The position numbers were made by a program, and so were the translations under genes. From Bacteroidales bacterium (GTDB taxonomy: Bacteria; Bacteroidota; Bacteroidia; Bacteroidales; UBA7960): a DNA stretch of 25,695 nucleotides. This document shows positions 1 to 8,500 of the stretch, one piece after another; within the stretch, counting starts at the first letter, position 1, and every line of letters starts with the position of its first letter. A model generated the notes under the pieces. It did no database searches. It saw only the letters and a program-made list of their open reading frames with translations, and was not told where the DNA came from. The DNA lies in NCBI GenBank assembly GCA_003557965.1, contig PWND01000235.1:1-25695 (forward strand), in the 5' to 3' direction.

Positions 1-2
1 CG

Positions 3-401
3 GCAAAACAAGAAAGCAGGCTTTGGGCGCAGGCAATAGATTCTTTAAAAATATTATTGGTTGAAGATAACAAGGTCAACCAAAAAGTAATACAGCTTAT
101 GCTTGAAACAATGGGGCATAAAGTTTATCTTGCTTCCAATGGCAAACAGGCTATTGATAAATTTGCCCTGGATAATTTTGAATTAATACTTATGGATATT
201 CAGATGCCTGAAATGGATGGTATAACAGCCACAGCTAAACTTCGTGAGCTTTACAAAGACTTACCGCCAATAGTTGGGCTTAGTGCTAATGCTTTTGAAG
301 GCGACAGAGAAAAATATATGGCTTTGGGAATGGATGAATATGTTACAAAACCCGTAGAAGAAGAGGACTTCAAAAAATTGATTGTTAAGCTTTTTGAGTA
401 A
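3..401 (+). CDS. Hybrid histidine kinase, C-terminal receiver domain (5' partial)
   Basis: The open frame runs in from the left edge, so this is the end of a longer protein; a TTG at 57 lies inside the domain (ILLVEDN) and is not a plausible start. The visible part is one complete response-regulator receiver domain: the acidic pair in LVEDN, the phosphoacceptor Asp in LILMDIQMPEMDG, the Ser/Ala switch in VGLSANAF and the conserved Lys in VTKPVEEEDF. The protein stops about 15 residues after that Lys, so no HPt or DNA-binding domain follows. The upstream residues (AKQESRLWAQAIDSLK) look like a linker. In Bacteroidota this arrangement is usual for hybrid sensor kinases ending in a receiver, which is an inference because the kinase is outside the window. 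A stand-alone receiver is less likely, as no start is visible. Confidence 0.85.
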   Translation, partial: AKQESRLWAQAIDSLKILLVEDNKVNQKVIQLMLETMGHKVYLASNGKQAIDKFALDNFELILMDIQMPEMDGITATAKLRELYKDLPPIVGLSANAFEGDREKYMALGMDEYVTKPVEEEDFKKLIVKLFE

Positions 402-434
402 TCTGCTTAGCGAGTTTTCGTAATTAAAAGCAAA

Positions 435-1502
435 TTATATACTTAATGAATACTCCCTCATTATAGCATTAAACGTTTCTTTCACTGAAATAATCTTATT
501 GGTGAGATAAGCATTGCTGCCTGCGAAAGCATATCCTGCTTTAAAATTCCCTTTTAATGCATTGATAAGAGCTTTTATAATGCAGTATGGGCTGTTGTCA
601 GCATTACAGGTATGTATGCATTTGTATGGACATTTTATCGGCTGCTTTTCACCTAAATTAACCTTTTCAATAAAACTACTTTTAATAGCTCTACCCGGCA
701 TTCCCACCGGACTTATTATTATACTGAGATCTTCTTTCTTTGAATTGATATATAGCTGTTTAAAGGCATCTGATGCCTCACACTCGTTTGTTGTCACAAA
801 TCGTGTTCCTAATTGCACACCTGATGCACCGAGCCTCATTATGTCCCTGATGTTTTGTCCGGTATAAATCCCACCTGCGGCAATTACAGGTATTTTGGTG
901 TTATATCTCTCTTCAAATACTCTTACAGAATCAACAACTTCCGGAATAAGATGTTCGAGAGAGTAGTTGTCATCTGCAATTTGATTTAATTTAAACCCAA
1001 GGTGGCCACCGGCTTTTGGGCCTTCAACCACAATTGCATCTGGTAAATAATCATACTGATTTTTCCACTTTTCACAAAGAATCTTTGCAGCCCTGGCAGA
1101 AGATACTATGGGCACCAGCTTAGTTTTACTGCTGCCATTAAGATATGAAGGCAAATCCATAGGCAAGCCTGCACCACTAAATATAAAGTCTGCTTCTTCA
1201 GATAAAGAAGTTTTGACCATATCGCCGTAATTAGTCATGGCAACCATAATATTGACACCAATTAAACCCCTGGTCTTTTTTCTAGCTTTTCTGATTTCAT
1301 CCTTTAGCGCTTCTATATTAGCCTCTGTAAAATTTAAGCCTTTTGAAGGCTTCAATAAACCAATGCCTGCACTGGAAATTATTCCTACGCCTCCTTCATT
1401 GGCAACTGCGGCCGCCAACCCTGACATGGAAACCCCAATACCCATGCCGCCTTGTAGTATCGGCTTTTTTATTGTTAAATTACCGATTTTTAATGTTTTC
1501 AT
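435..1502 (-). CDS. Nitronate monooxygenase / NAD(P)H-dependent flavin oxidoreductase family protein
   Basis: A 355-residue TIM-barrel flavoprotein of the 2-nitropropane dioxygenase/FabK-like family, which binds FMN and oxidises nitronates or, in FabK-type members, reduces enoyl-ACP. Seen in the sequence: the N-terminal PILQGGMGIGVS motif, GAGLPMDLP, the glycine-rich VEGPKAGGHLG motif, IPVIAAGGIYTG and the phosphate-binding GASGVQLGTRF followed by TTNECEASD. The C-terminus carries four closely spaced cysteines (CPYKCIHTC...C, residues about 291-307), seen in long members of this family from Bacteroidota and Firmicutes; they might bind a metal or form a redox site (inference). The length fits the family. 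It ends 33 bases from the convergent kinase gene and has its own promoter, so it is probably monocistronic. The substrate cannot be told from sequence. Confidence 0.88.
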   Translation of the reverse strand: MKTLKIGNLTIKKPILQGGMGIGVSMSGLAAAVANEGGVGIISSAGIGLLKPSKGLNFTEANIEALKDEIRKARKKTRGLIGVNIMVAMTNYGDMVKTSLSEEADFIFSGAGLPMDLPSYLNGSSKTKLVPIVSSARAAKILCEKWKNQYDYLPDAIVVEGPKAGGHLGFKLNQIADDNYSLEHLIPEVVDSVRVFEERYNTKIPVIAAGGIYTGQNIRDIMRLGASGVQLGTRFVTTNECEASDAFKQLYINSKKEDLSIIISPVGMPGRAIKSSFIEKVNLGEKQPIKCPYKCIHTCNADNSPYCIIKALINALKGNFKAGYAFAGSNAYLTNKIISVKETFNAIMREYSLSI

Positions 1503-1527
1503 GATTGTTTTTTATAAACGTTTTAAA

Positions 1528-1559
1528 CAAAAGTAAATCATGCAAAAATGACATGCAAA
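1528..1559 (-). promoter_or_regulatory. Bacteroidota-type promoter for the nitronate monooxygenase gene
   Basis: On the minus strand a TTTG box (1556-1559) is followed after 20 bases by TACTTTTG (1528-1535), matching the Bacteroidetes sigma-ABfr consensus TTTG-N19-21-TAnnTTTG. The expected start near 1522 leaves a leader of about 20 bases before the ATG at 1502. Confidence 0.6.
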
Positions 1560-1647
1560 ATTATGGGACCAACCTGTCGGGTTTAGTGGTAAATCAATAA
1601 CAGAAGGGATAACTAATGTTTTTTCGGGGCGAATGCCACTCACCCCA

Positions 1648-2487
1648 CTAATATATCTCCTTGATTTTTGATAGATATTGACGAGAAACAGGCACTCTCT
1701 CTTCATAATTATTAATAACAAACCAATGTTTGTTATCATCACGCTCAAGCCTATCTATGTTGTATATATTAACTATACAGGTACGGTGGCAACGAATAAA
1801 ACTTGAATACTGCCTGGTTTGCTGTTCAAGATTTTTTAAAGTATTTCGCAGTAATTTTTTTTTGAAAGTGTCATCTTCTTTATAAACAACTTTAACATAA
1901 TTATCAGCTGATTGCAGAAGTACAATACTGGATATGGAGAGTTTGAGCGGCTCTTTAAAGTTCTCGGAATTTAATTCTATAACTGTATTCTGGTAGTCGC
2001 TTTCATAGCTTTCAATTTTCTTTTGTAATGCCTTTTTGTCACTAAAAAGAATTTCATTTTGCCTAATCAGGTTTTTGTACATATCGCTTAACCAGATGAT
2101 AATAGGAGGTGCAATGCTAATAAAAACCACATTAAGCATTAGGTCTAATGAGATCTCAGCCTGGCCCAGATAACGCAAATAGAAAGTGAATGCTACTGAA
2201 TTAACAATAAATAATGTGATGCCGTTTGTTTTTTTTATAAAGTTGTTTTGGCTGGTTAGTTCATCATTTTGAAGCAAACGGGGTAGCAAAACACGCACAA
2301 ACAAAATCAGTATGAATATTATAGCACTGAGGCCTGCTTTAAAAAGTAGCCAATCATTATATTCAAGATTTTCAATTGTAAATGGCTGGTAAAAAATCAT
2401 GAATAAAAATATCCCAAAACTAATACTTAGCGATAGCTTTACCTGCTCTTTTAGTAGTAAAACCAGATGTTTTGACTTGTCTGACAT
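1648..2487 (-). CDS. Membrane-anchored LytTR-type DNA-binding regulator
   Basis: A 279-residue protein with hydrophobic segments in the N-terminal half (near residues 18-36, 50-70, 90-115 and 120-140, counted from the chosen start) and a C-terminal LytTR DNA-binding domain over the last 100 residues (IVLLQSADNYVKVVY, FIRCHRTCIVNIYNI, VPVSRQYLSKIKEIY). A short coiled coil links the two. This is the membrane-LytTR layout common in Bacteroidota, where the domain is tethered to the inner membrane rather than attached to a receiver. I chose the ATG at 2487 because it follows a purine-rich AAGAAAAAG; a TTG nine codons upstream (2514) is possible but weaker. No LytS-type kinase is adjacent. The target genes are unknown, but palindromes overlapping its own promoter suggest local or autoregulation (inference). 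Confidence 0.85.
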   Translation of the reverse strand: MSDKSKHLVLLLKEQVKLSLSISFGIFLFMIFYQPFTIENLEYNDWLLFKAGLSAIIFILILFVRVLLPRLLQNDELTSQNNFIKKTNGITLFIVNSVAFTFYLRYLGQAEISLDLMLNVVFISIAPPIIIWLSDMYKNLIRQNEILFSDKKALQKKIESYESDYQNTVIELNSENFKEPLKLSISSIVLLQSADNYVKVVYKEDDTFKKKLLRNTLKNLEQQTRQYSSFIRCHRTCIVNIYNIDRLERDDNKHWFVINNYEERVPVSRQYLSKIKEIY

Positions 2488-2600
2488 GTCTTTTTCTTGT
2501 TGTATAACCAGCAACCAATTTCGGAATTAGCAGCAGTATAAAAGGAATTCACTAAAAGCGATAAAGAATAAAATGCTGGTTGGCATCATTCATTTATTTG

Positions 2601-2633
2601 CAAAGTTAAGAGTTTTAATTTATAACATTACAA
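2601..2633 (-). promoter_or_regulatory. Probable promoter of the LytTR regulator gene
   Basis: The minus strand reads TAACTTTG at 2601-2608, a good match to the Bacteroidota -7 box, with TTG at 2631-2633. The spacing of 22 is slightly longer than ideal. The predicted start near 2594 gives a leader of about 107 bases. The -33 element lies inside the palindrome at 2616-2645. Confidence 0.4.
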
Positions 2634-2645
2634 TGTTATAAATTA
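2616..2645. repeat. 14-bp inverted repeat overlapping the LytTR gene promoter
   Basis: The arms TAATTTATAACATT (2616-2629) and AATGTTATAAATTA (2632-2645) are perfect reverse complements separated by two bases. At 30 bp the site is long for a chance palindrome even in AT-rich DNA, and it covers the predicted -33 element. It could be an operator for a dimeric regulator or a weak hairpin; it lacks the G+C content of a terminator. Confidence 0.6.
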
Positions 2646-2646
2646 G

Positions 2647-2714
2647 ATAATAATTATTGGTTATACTCATTGGCTAATTATTATTTTGAGGTGCCAGTTG
2701 AAAATTTTCAAGTG
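2647..2714. repeat. Two further palindromes in the 2488-2790 intergenic region
   Basis: ATAATAATTA (2647-2656) pairs perfectly with TAATTATTAT (2675-2684) across an 18-base loop. Next to it TTGAAAATTTTCAA (2698-2711) is a perfect 14-bp palindrome, extended by CA/TG with one mismatch to 2695-2714. The first could end the upstream TPR-SpoIIE transcript weakly, but the stem is pure A+T. The rest of the 303-base gap (2488-2600 and 2715-2790) holds no gene that I can support. Confidence 0.45.
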
Positions 2715-2790
2715 AAGCTTGTTGCCCACCATTAAAACTCCACACGTTTACATCATAAGCTGAAGCATTTTAAAATGGAAAGAAAAACAC

Positions 2791-5046
2791 TTAAAATTTC
2801 AGTCCTATAATAATGATATCATCAATTTGCCGGTTGTTGCCTTTCCATGCTTCAAGTTCACTTTTTAGATCGCTATATTGTTTATTCATTGGTAAGTCGC
2901 TTATTTCAATAACTTTTTCCATGAATCTTTTTGATGTATATCTTCTTTGAGTGTCATGTTTTAGTTGGTCACGAAAACCATCAGTAAACATATATAATCC
3001 CTTGCAGCTATCATCAAGGCTGATAGTTTGCTTTGAAAATTGTGCAGCTTTTTTATGGTAGCCAATAGGGAAGCTATCACCTTTGTAGCTTACAATTTCT
3101 GTTGTTGATAATTTGTTATTTTCGCTGTCTTTTTTGTTGGGGCTGTCTTTTAGAAGCCATATCTGACTTTTGGCACCGGCAAACTGTATTGTTCTTTTCG
3201 ATTTATCGTATAAGCAAATAGAAATATCAGCCCCCTCTTTATGCATGCTGCCAGGGCTGTCCTGGTGAAGTGCTGTAATAAAACCTGAACGCAGCGAATT
3301 TAAGACTGCATCCATTTTGTACTCCTTATTTTTTATAATAATATCATTTAACAATGTTATTCCAAGTACACTCATAAAAGCACCGGGAACACCATGTCCG
3401 GTACAGTCGGCTACTGCAATGATTATCTTATTTTCGCTAATCGGGTACATCCAATAAAAGTCTCCACCTACTATATCACTGGGTTGTTCAAAAACAAAAG
3501 CATCACTGAAATAGCTATAGAAATTTTTATTATCAGGCAAAAGAGCTGTTTGAATGCTTTTTGCATACTGAATGCTGTCAGTAAGCTTATTATTGAATAT
3601 TTCCAGCAGGTTTTTCTGTTCAGAGAGTTGATTATTTTGCAATTTTATCTCATCGTATTGGTACTCAATTTGGTCTCTTTGGCTTCTAATCTCCTCATTC
3701 TTGTTTTCAATGTCGGCATTTTTCAACAGGAGTAAAGAGTTGGCTTTCTTTTTTGCGTAATATTGGTAAAATATAACAAACAACAACAAAACTACCACTA
3801 TAAAGCTTATGGTAATAGTTGTAAGCATTCGGTTCTTAGATTGTATTTCAGCTTCCTTTAGCTCATTCTCACTTTTCAGGTTTTGAATTTCCAACAGCCT
3901 CTTTTCACTCTGGTACCTGGCTTCAAGATCGGCTATTTCTTTTGATATCTCTATCGAATGCAAACTGTCTTTGCGAGTTATATATTTGTCAGCAAAACTT
4001 GATGCCTGGTAATAATTATTCATTTTCATATTGGCCTTTCGCAAATTACTGTATGCTGTTACCTCAGTGCGCAACGACTCAATACTTAAAGCCAGTTCAA
4101 GTGCTTTTTTTGCATAATTTGCACTTTTACTATAATTTCCGAGCTTAAGATATAAATCAGAAATATTATTATAAGCAGAAGCCTGGCCTTTGAGATCTCC
4201 TAAATCTGTATGGATTTTCAATGACATATTAAAATACTCAAGAGATTTTTGTAACTCTTCTTTGTGCGCATAAACCAAAGCTTTATTATTATAAACTTGT
4301 CCTATACCTCTAATGTTATTTATTGATGAGAATAATTCCATTGAAATAGCATAACATTCCAGTGCCTTTTCAAAATCTTCAAGCTTCATATATACTGAAC
4401 CCATATTCATGGTAGCAATCCCTTCACGAAGTTTATTATTTTCTTTTTTAAAATATGCTATTGCTTTTTTATAGTACTCAAGAGCAAGTGTGTAGTTTTT
4501 TTCAATATCGTGAATAATGCCAATATTATTATAACATGCGCTGATGCCGGATTCTGAACCTGCCTCTTTGTATATCTCCAGGGCCTTATGATAGTTTTCA
4601 AGGGCTTTTTTATTATTGCCTATGTTTCGGTTAAGTACACCCATACTGGAATACACGAATGCCAGCTCTTCCTTGCTATTTGTCCTGTATGCTAAGTCTA
4701 ATGCTTTTTGTAAGTGGATGCTTGCTTCATCAAAATCGCCTTTTATGCGGTGTATAACTCCCTGAAGCCTTAAGGCATTCACTTTTAACTCATTTATAGT
4801 TGGAGCTTTTACTTTCGCATTTTTACACTGTTGATAAGCCAAGTTATAATAATGTAGTGCTGAATCAGGATTGCTGCGATAGTAATAACCTCCAATGTTT
4901 ATTAGTAACCTTGCTTTTAAAGTGTCGGTTTCAGCTGATTCATAACTGCGTTGAAGGCTATCCAGTTCCGTATTAAACGCAAAGGCCAGATTAAATATAA
5001 ATATAAAAAATAAGGTTATTGTCTTTTTTGTTATAGAATCAGCCAT
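2791..5046 (-). CDS. TPR-sensor, membrane-anchored SpoIIE/PP2C serine phosphatase
   Basis: A 751-residue sensor phosphatase. Order of parts: signal peptide (1-24, KK then a Phe/Ile-rich core ending AFAF), seven or so tetratricopeptide repeats (about 45-340, e.g. ENYHKALEIYKEAG, LEYYKKAIAYFKK), a coiled coil (365-405), one membrane helix (about 408-431), a second coiled coil (440-490) and a SpoIIE PP2C domain (about 490-751). Metal-binding acidic residues are present in GGDFYW (D529), ADCTGHG (D547), the FTDGF motif and the final IDDIII. The TPRs should lie in the periplasm and the phosphatase in the cytoplasm. SpoIIE domains usually dephosphorylate STAS-type anti-anti-sigma factors; none is encoded nearby, so the substrate is unknown. 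The output half closely resembles that of the YfiR-SpoIIE protein at 21363-23336. Its leader begins at the structured element at 5105-5184. Confidence 0.9.
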   Translation of the reverse strand: MADSITKKTITLFFIFIFNLAFAFNTELDSLQRSYESAETDTLKARLLINIGGYYYRSNPDSALHYYNLAYQQCKNAKVKAPTINELKVNALRLQGVIHRIKGDFDEASIHLQKALDLAYRTNSKEELAFVYSSMGVLNRNIGNNKKALENYHKALEIYKEAGSESGISACYNNIGIIHDIEKNYTLALEYYKKAIAYFKKENNKLREGIATMNMGSVYMKLEDFEKALECYAISMELFSSINNIRGIGQVYNNKALVYAHKEELQKSLEYFNMSLKIHTDLGDLKGQASAYNNISDLYLKLGNYSKSANYAKKALELALSIESLRTEVTAYSNLRKANMKMNNYYQASSFADKYITRKDSLHSIEISKEIADLEARYQSEKRLLEIQNLKSENELKEAEIQSKNRMLTTITISFIVVVLLLFVIFYQYYAKKKANSLLLLKNADIENKNEEIRSQRDQIEYQYDEIKLQNNQLSEQKNLLEIFNNKLTDSIQYAKSIQTALLPDNKNFYSYFSDAFVFEQPSDIVGGDFYWMYPISENKIIIAVADCTGHGVPGAFMSVLGITLLNDIIIKNKEYKMDAVLNSLRSGFITALHQDSPGSMHKEGADISICLYDKSKRTIQFAGAKSQIWLLKDSPNKKDSENNKLSTTEIVSYKGDSFPIGYHKKAAQFSKQTISLDDSCKGLYMFTDGFRDQLKHDTQRRYTSKRFMEKVIEISDLPMNKQYSDLKSELEAWKGNNRQIDDIIIIGLKF

Positions 5047-5104
5047 AATATAATATTATAACAACTTTGCTGTTTTTGAACACAAATAATCAATATATGA
5101 TTAT

Positions 5105-5184
5105 GCTAAAAATAACGGCAACAGGCCTTTCTCATGTGCAAGCAGTGAAAAAGGATTTTCGTATATTATTACGCCTGTTGCCGT
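5105..5184 (-). ncRNA. Candidate small RNA or attenuator leader ahead of the TPR-SpoIIE gene
   Basis: Read on the minus strand, ACGGCAACAGGC (5184 to 5173) pairs perfectly with GCCTGTTGCCGT (5126 to 5115), 8 of 12 positions G or C in otherwise AT-rich DNA. The second arm is followed by TATTTTTAG, like an intrinsic terminator. Inside the 46-base loop CTTTTTC and GAGAAAG (directly before the second arm) form a seven-pair hairpin with one G-U, so the outer stem would close a compact fold. A TATCTTTG -7 box sits at 5190-5197, placing the transcription start at the first base of the stem. It is either an independent RNA of about 80 bases or a leader attenuator. I recognise no known RNA family. Confidence 0.35.
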
Positions 5185-5189
5185 ATTTA

Positions 5190-5197
5190 CAAAGATA
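5190..5197 (-). promoter_or_regulatory. -7 box for the candidate RNA / TPR-SpoIIE gene
   Basis: The minus strand reads TATCTTTG, a full match to TAnnTTTG. No TTG is visible at the right distance upstream. It lies about 6 bases before the outer stem at 5173-5184, and is the only -7-like site I found ahead of the gene starting at 5046. Confidence 0.35.
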
Positions 5198-5274
5198 AAA
5201 TATTATCAAATACAGCCATATAAAAATCTGTTGTTTTATAAATTAAAAATAGATATCACTTTGTATATTTTTAT

Positions 5275-5282
5275 TACTTTTG
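5275..5282 (+). promoter_or_regulatory. -7 box of tRNA-Leu
   Basis: TACTTTTG matches TAnnTTTG and lies 23 bases before the mature tRNA 5' end. A TTTG at 5260-5263 is too close (11 bases) to be a standard -33 box. Confidence 0.4.
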
Positions 5283-5305
5283 CGGTGCTTCTCAAAGAGA
5301 TAATT

Positions 5306-5389
5306 GCCCAGGTGGTGGAATTGGTAGACACGCTACTTTGAGGGGGTAGTGGCCGCAAGGCCGTGCAAGTTCGACTCTTGTCCTGGGCA
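5306..5389 (+). tRNA. tRNA-Leu (anticodon GAG)
   Basis: The acceptor arms GCCCAGG (5306-5312) and CCTGGGC (5382-5388) pair perfectly, followed by discriminator A at 5389. The D arm has the usual GGTAGACAC, the anticodon stem is CTACT/GGTAG and the loop TTGAGGG places anticodon GAG at 5340-5342, reading CUC and CUU leucine codons. A long variable arm (GGCC-GCAA-GGCC) marks a class II tRNA, and the T arm is GCAAG-TTCGACT-CTTGT. At 84 bases the size is right for Leu. The CCA end is not fully encoded (the next bases are CAA), so it is added after transcription. Confidence 0.97.
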
Positions 5390-5461
5390 CAACACTTCTC
5401 AAACTTTTTGATAAATTTTTTAAAAATCCCATATTCCTTTATTAGGTATTGCTTATTATAT

Positions 5462-5469
5462 TATATTTG
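5462..5469 (+). promoter_or_regulatory. -7 box of the SNF2 helicase gene
   Basis: TATATTTG matches the Bacteroidota -7 consensus and predicts a start near 5475, about 26 bases before the ATG at 5501. No convincing -33 TTG is present at 19-21 bases. Confidence 0.4.
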
Positions 5470-5500
5470 TGAGTTGTACTATTAAGAAGTTTTTTTCATA

Positions 5501-8500
5501 ATGACAGTAGCATCAAATAAAGAAAAAGTATTCGGGAAAAACCGCTTTGTTTTTGCCATTATTAATCATCCTGCACTGGGATATATGATTGATGCATTCG
5601 TTGTTAAAGAAAATGAAAAAGGTGTTTTTTCTTATTTCTTCCAAAAAATAACACCCGGCACATATCATGATTACTTCACCGACTTGCCAGATTCTGATAA
5701 AAAAGGGCTGGAAATAACTAATGAATACTCTGATGATAACCTGGTGAAACGTTTTAACAGATCTAAAATAAAAGCAAAAGAGTTTTTTCAAAAAACTCAA
5801 AAGCAGTTTATTGATGAACATATTAGGCCATTTATTGATAAAAAGGTTTATAAACTTTTAAAACTATTGGCAGAAAACAACACTCCTGTATTCTATAAGG
5901 GAGATATTAATAATAGGGTAAAGGAAGAAAAAATTAAAATTCATAAAAGCTTTGTTGACGTTTTATTTAAGTTTGATAAAAAACAAGAGCATACTGAATA
6001 TTCACTGGATTTATTTCATGAAGGAAAAAGCTTAAATATTACTGATTCGGGTGCAGAAATTATTTCCTGCAATCCGTGCACACTTCTAAAAGGCCGCAAC
6101 TTGTATTTTTTTAAACAAAATTGGGATGGCAAAAAACTCAAGCCTTTTTTAAATAAACAAAGTGTTATAGTCCCGAGGTCTTCAGAAAAAGTTTATTATA
6201 GTAAATTTGTATTAAATGCAATAAAGAACTACCAGGTAGAGGCTAAAGGTTTCAGCATTATAAGAAAACAGGGAGAGTTTTCACCCTTGCTTAAAATCGA
6301 AAATGATATATATGGCAACATTGTGGCGGGTTTATACTTTGATTATAAAAACAATGTTTTATACCCCCATAATGATACTTCTGACAAACATACAACTTTT
6401 GAAAACCAAAACGGCAGTTACTCTTTCAGAACTATTGTCAGATCCAGAGAAAAGGAACATTATTACGCTGCATTGCTTGAAGAGGCAGGGTTGAAACATA
6501 AGTCGGCAATGCACTTTTCTCCCGAAAACCCTGATAGCAATTCAGTTGGTTCTCATAATCATAATGTAATTATTGATTGGCTAACTGCAAACAAGGAGCT
6601 GCTTGACAGGGAGGGTTTTGTTGTAAATCAGGACTTTTCATCTAAAAAGTACTTTACATTCAAGCCAATGCTGAATATTGATGTGGCAGAAAAGAATGAT
6701 TGGTTCGATATTAATATAAATGTATCTTTTGGTAAATATTCAGTGCCTTTTATTAAGCTAAAGGATAACATTTTAAAAGGAGAAAGAGAGTACAAGCTCC
6801 CCGATGGCAATTATGTGTTGCTCCCGGTGGAATGGTTTGCCCGTTTTAAGGATTTACTCAGGTTTGGCAAAGGCAAGGATAATAAACTTGCTTTAAACAG
6901 GCATCATTACACACTAATAAATAACCTGGATAACGGCAAAAATTTTTCCGGGCTTTTTTCAAGCCTTAAGCCAGTGAATGAGGTACATGTTCCCCAAGAA
7001 ATTACTGCTGAATTAAGATCATACCAGGTTGATGGCTATAAATGGCTTAATTTTTTACAAAAAAACAAATTTGGCGGTGTGCTGGCTGATGATATGGGAC
7101 TGGGGAAAACATTGCAGGCTATTACAATGCTGACAAAAATATATTGCCCTGATGGTGATGTTGAAAAAATGAAATTGCCGGAAAAAGAATCTGAAATTAA
7201 AGCTTCAGCTAATGTCGAAAAAGGAACACAGTTAGATATATTCTCAACATCTGAGAAAAACATCAACACAGGTGTTTCCCTGGTTATAATGCCCTTGTCA
7301 TTGATACACAACTGGATCAGGGAAATTGAAAAATTTTCTCCGGGATTAAAGGTTTATCAGCATGCAGGGTCGAAAAGGCAATCAAATGCAAGCATTTTTA
7401 GATCTTATGATATAGTACTGACAACTTATGGAACGGTAAGGAACGATATAGATTTCTTAAAAAATTATCAGTTCAATTATGTTATTCTTGATGAAAGCCA
7501 GATAATTAAAAATGTAAGTTCGAAAATATTTAAAGCTGTAAAAGAATTAAAAGCAAAACACAGGCTTGTATTAACCGGCACACCGATTGAAAACTCTTTA
7601 ACTGACTTATGGGCTCAATTTTCTTTTTTGAATCCCGGAATGTTGGGTAGTTATAATTTTTTCAAAGATGAATATGTAAATCCCATTGAAAAAAACAATG
7701 ATGTTATAAAACAGCAAAAGCTGCAAAAGATAATAAGCCCCTTTATTTTAAGGAGAACAAAAGATGAAGTTGAAAAAGATTTACCGGCACTAACTGAAAT
7801 GACGCATTACTGCGAAATGACGGAAGAACAGTACGGGTTTTATGAAGAAAAAAAATCTGAAGTAAGGAATTTTCTCCTGGAAAAGATTTCAGAATCCGGA
7901 ATTGACAGAAACAGGTTTCATATACTTAGCGGTCTGATGAATTTAAGGTTGATAGCCAATCACCCTAAAATGACAGACCCATCCTATAGCTACACATCAG
8001 GAAAATATATTGAAGTTATCAGAAGTATAGAAAAGCTTTTATCAGAAAACCATAAAGTTTTAGTGTTTTCTCAGTTTGTAAAACATCTTTCAATATTTAA
8101 AGAGTACCTTGATAACCAGAAAGTTGCTTATAGTTTCTTAACGGGTAATACACCGGAAAAGGAACGAGAGTTTATAATTAATGACTTCCAGAATAATAAT
8201 GAATCAAAACTCTTCCTGATATCCTTAAAAGCAGGAGGCGTGGGTTTAAACCTTACCGGTGCAGATTATGTATTCCTTCTTGACCCATGGTGGAATCCGG
8301 CAGTAGAAAGCCAGGCAATAAACAGGGCTCATCGCATAGGACAAACTAAAAAAGTGTTTGTTTACAAGTTTATAACGCGCAATTCAATTGAAGAAAAGAT
8401 AACTCACTTACAGCATAGAAAAACTAAACTTGCCGGAATGATTATTGACTCTAATAATCCACTAAAGTTGATGGATGCAGAGCAGTTGAAAAGTTTGCTT

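Noticed and set aside
435..1502. FabK enoyl-ACP reductase as a firm call
   Set aside because: The family fold fits but motifs do not separate FabK from nitronate monooxygenase, and there are no fatty-acid synthesis neighbours.
1512..1748. 78-codon minus-strand ORF overlapping the LytTR gene end
   Set aside because: It is out of frame with the well-supported LytTR domain and shows no motif or start signal.
5049..5060. TATAATATTATA palindrome next to the TPR-SpoIIE start codon
   Set aside because: Twelve bases of pure A/T are likely by chance in this AT-rich spacer and do not resemble the local promoter consensus.
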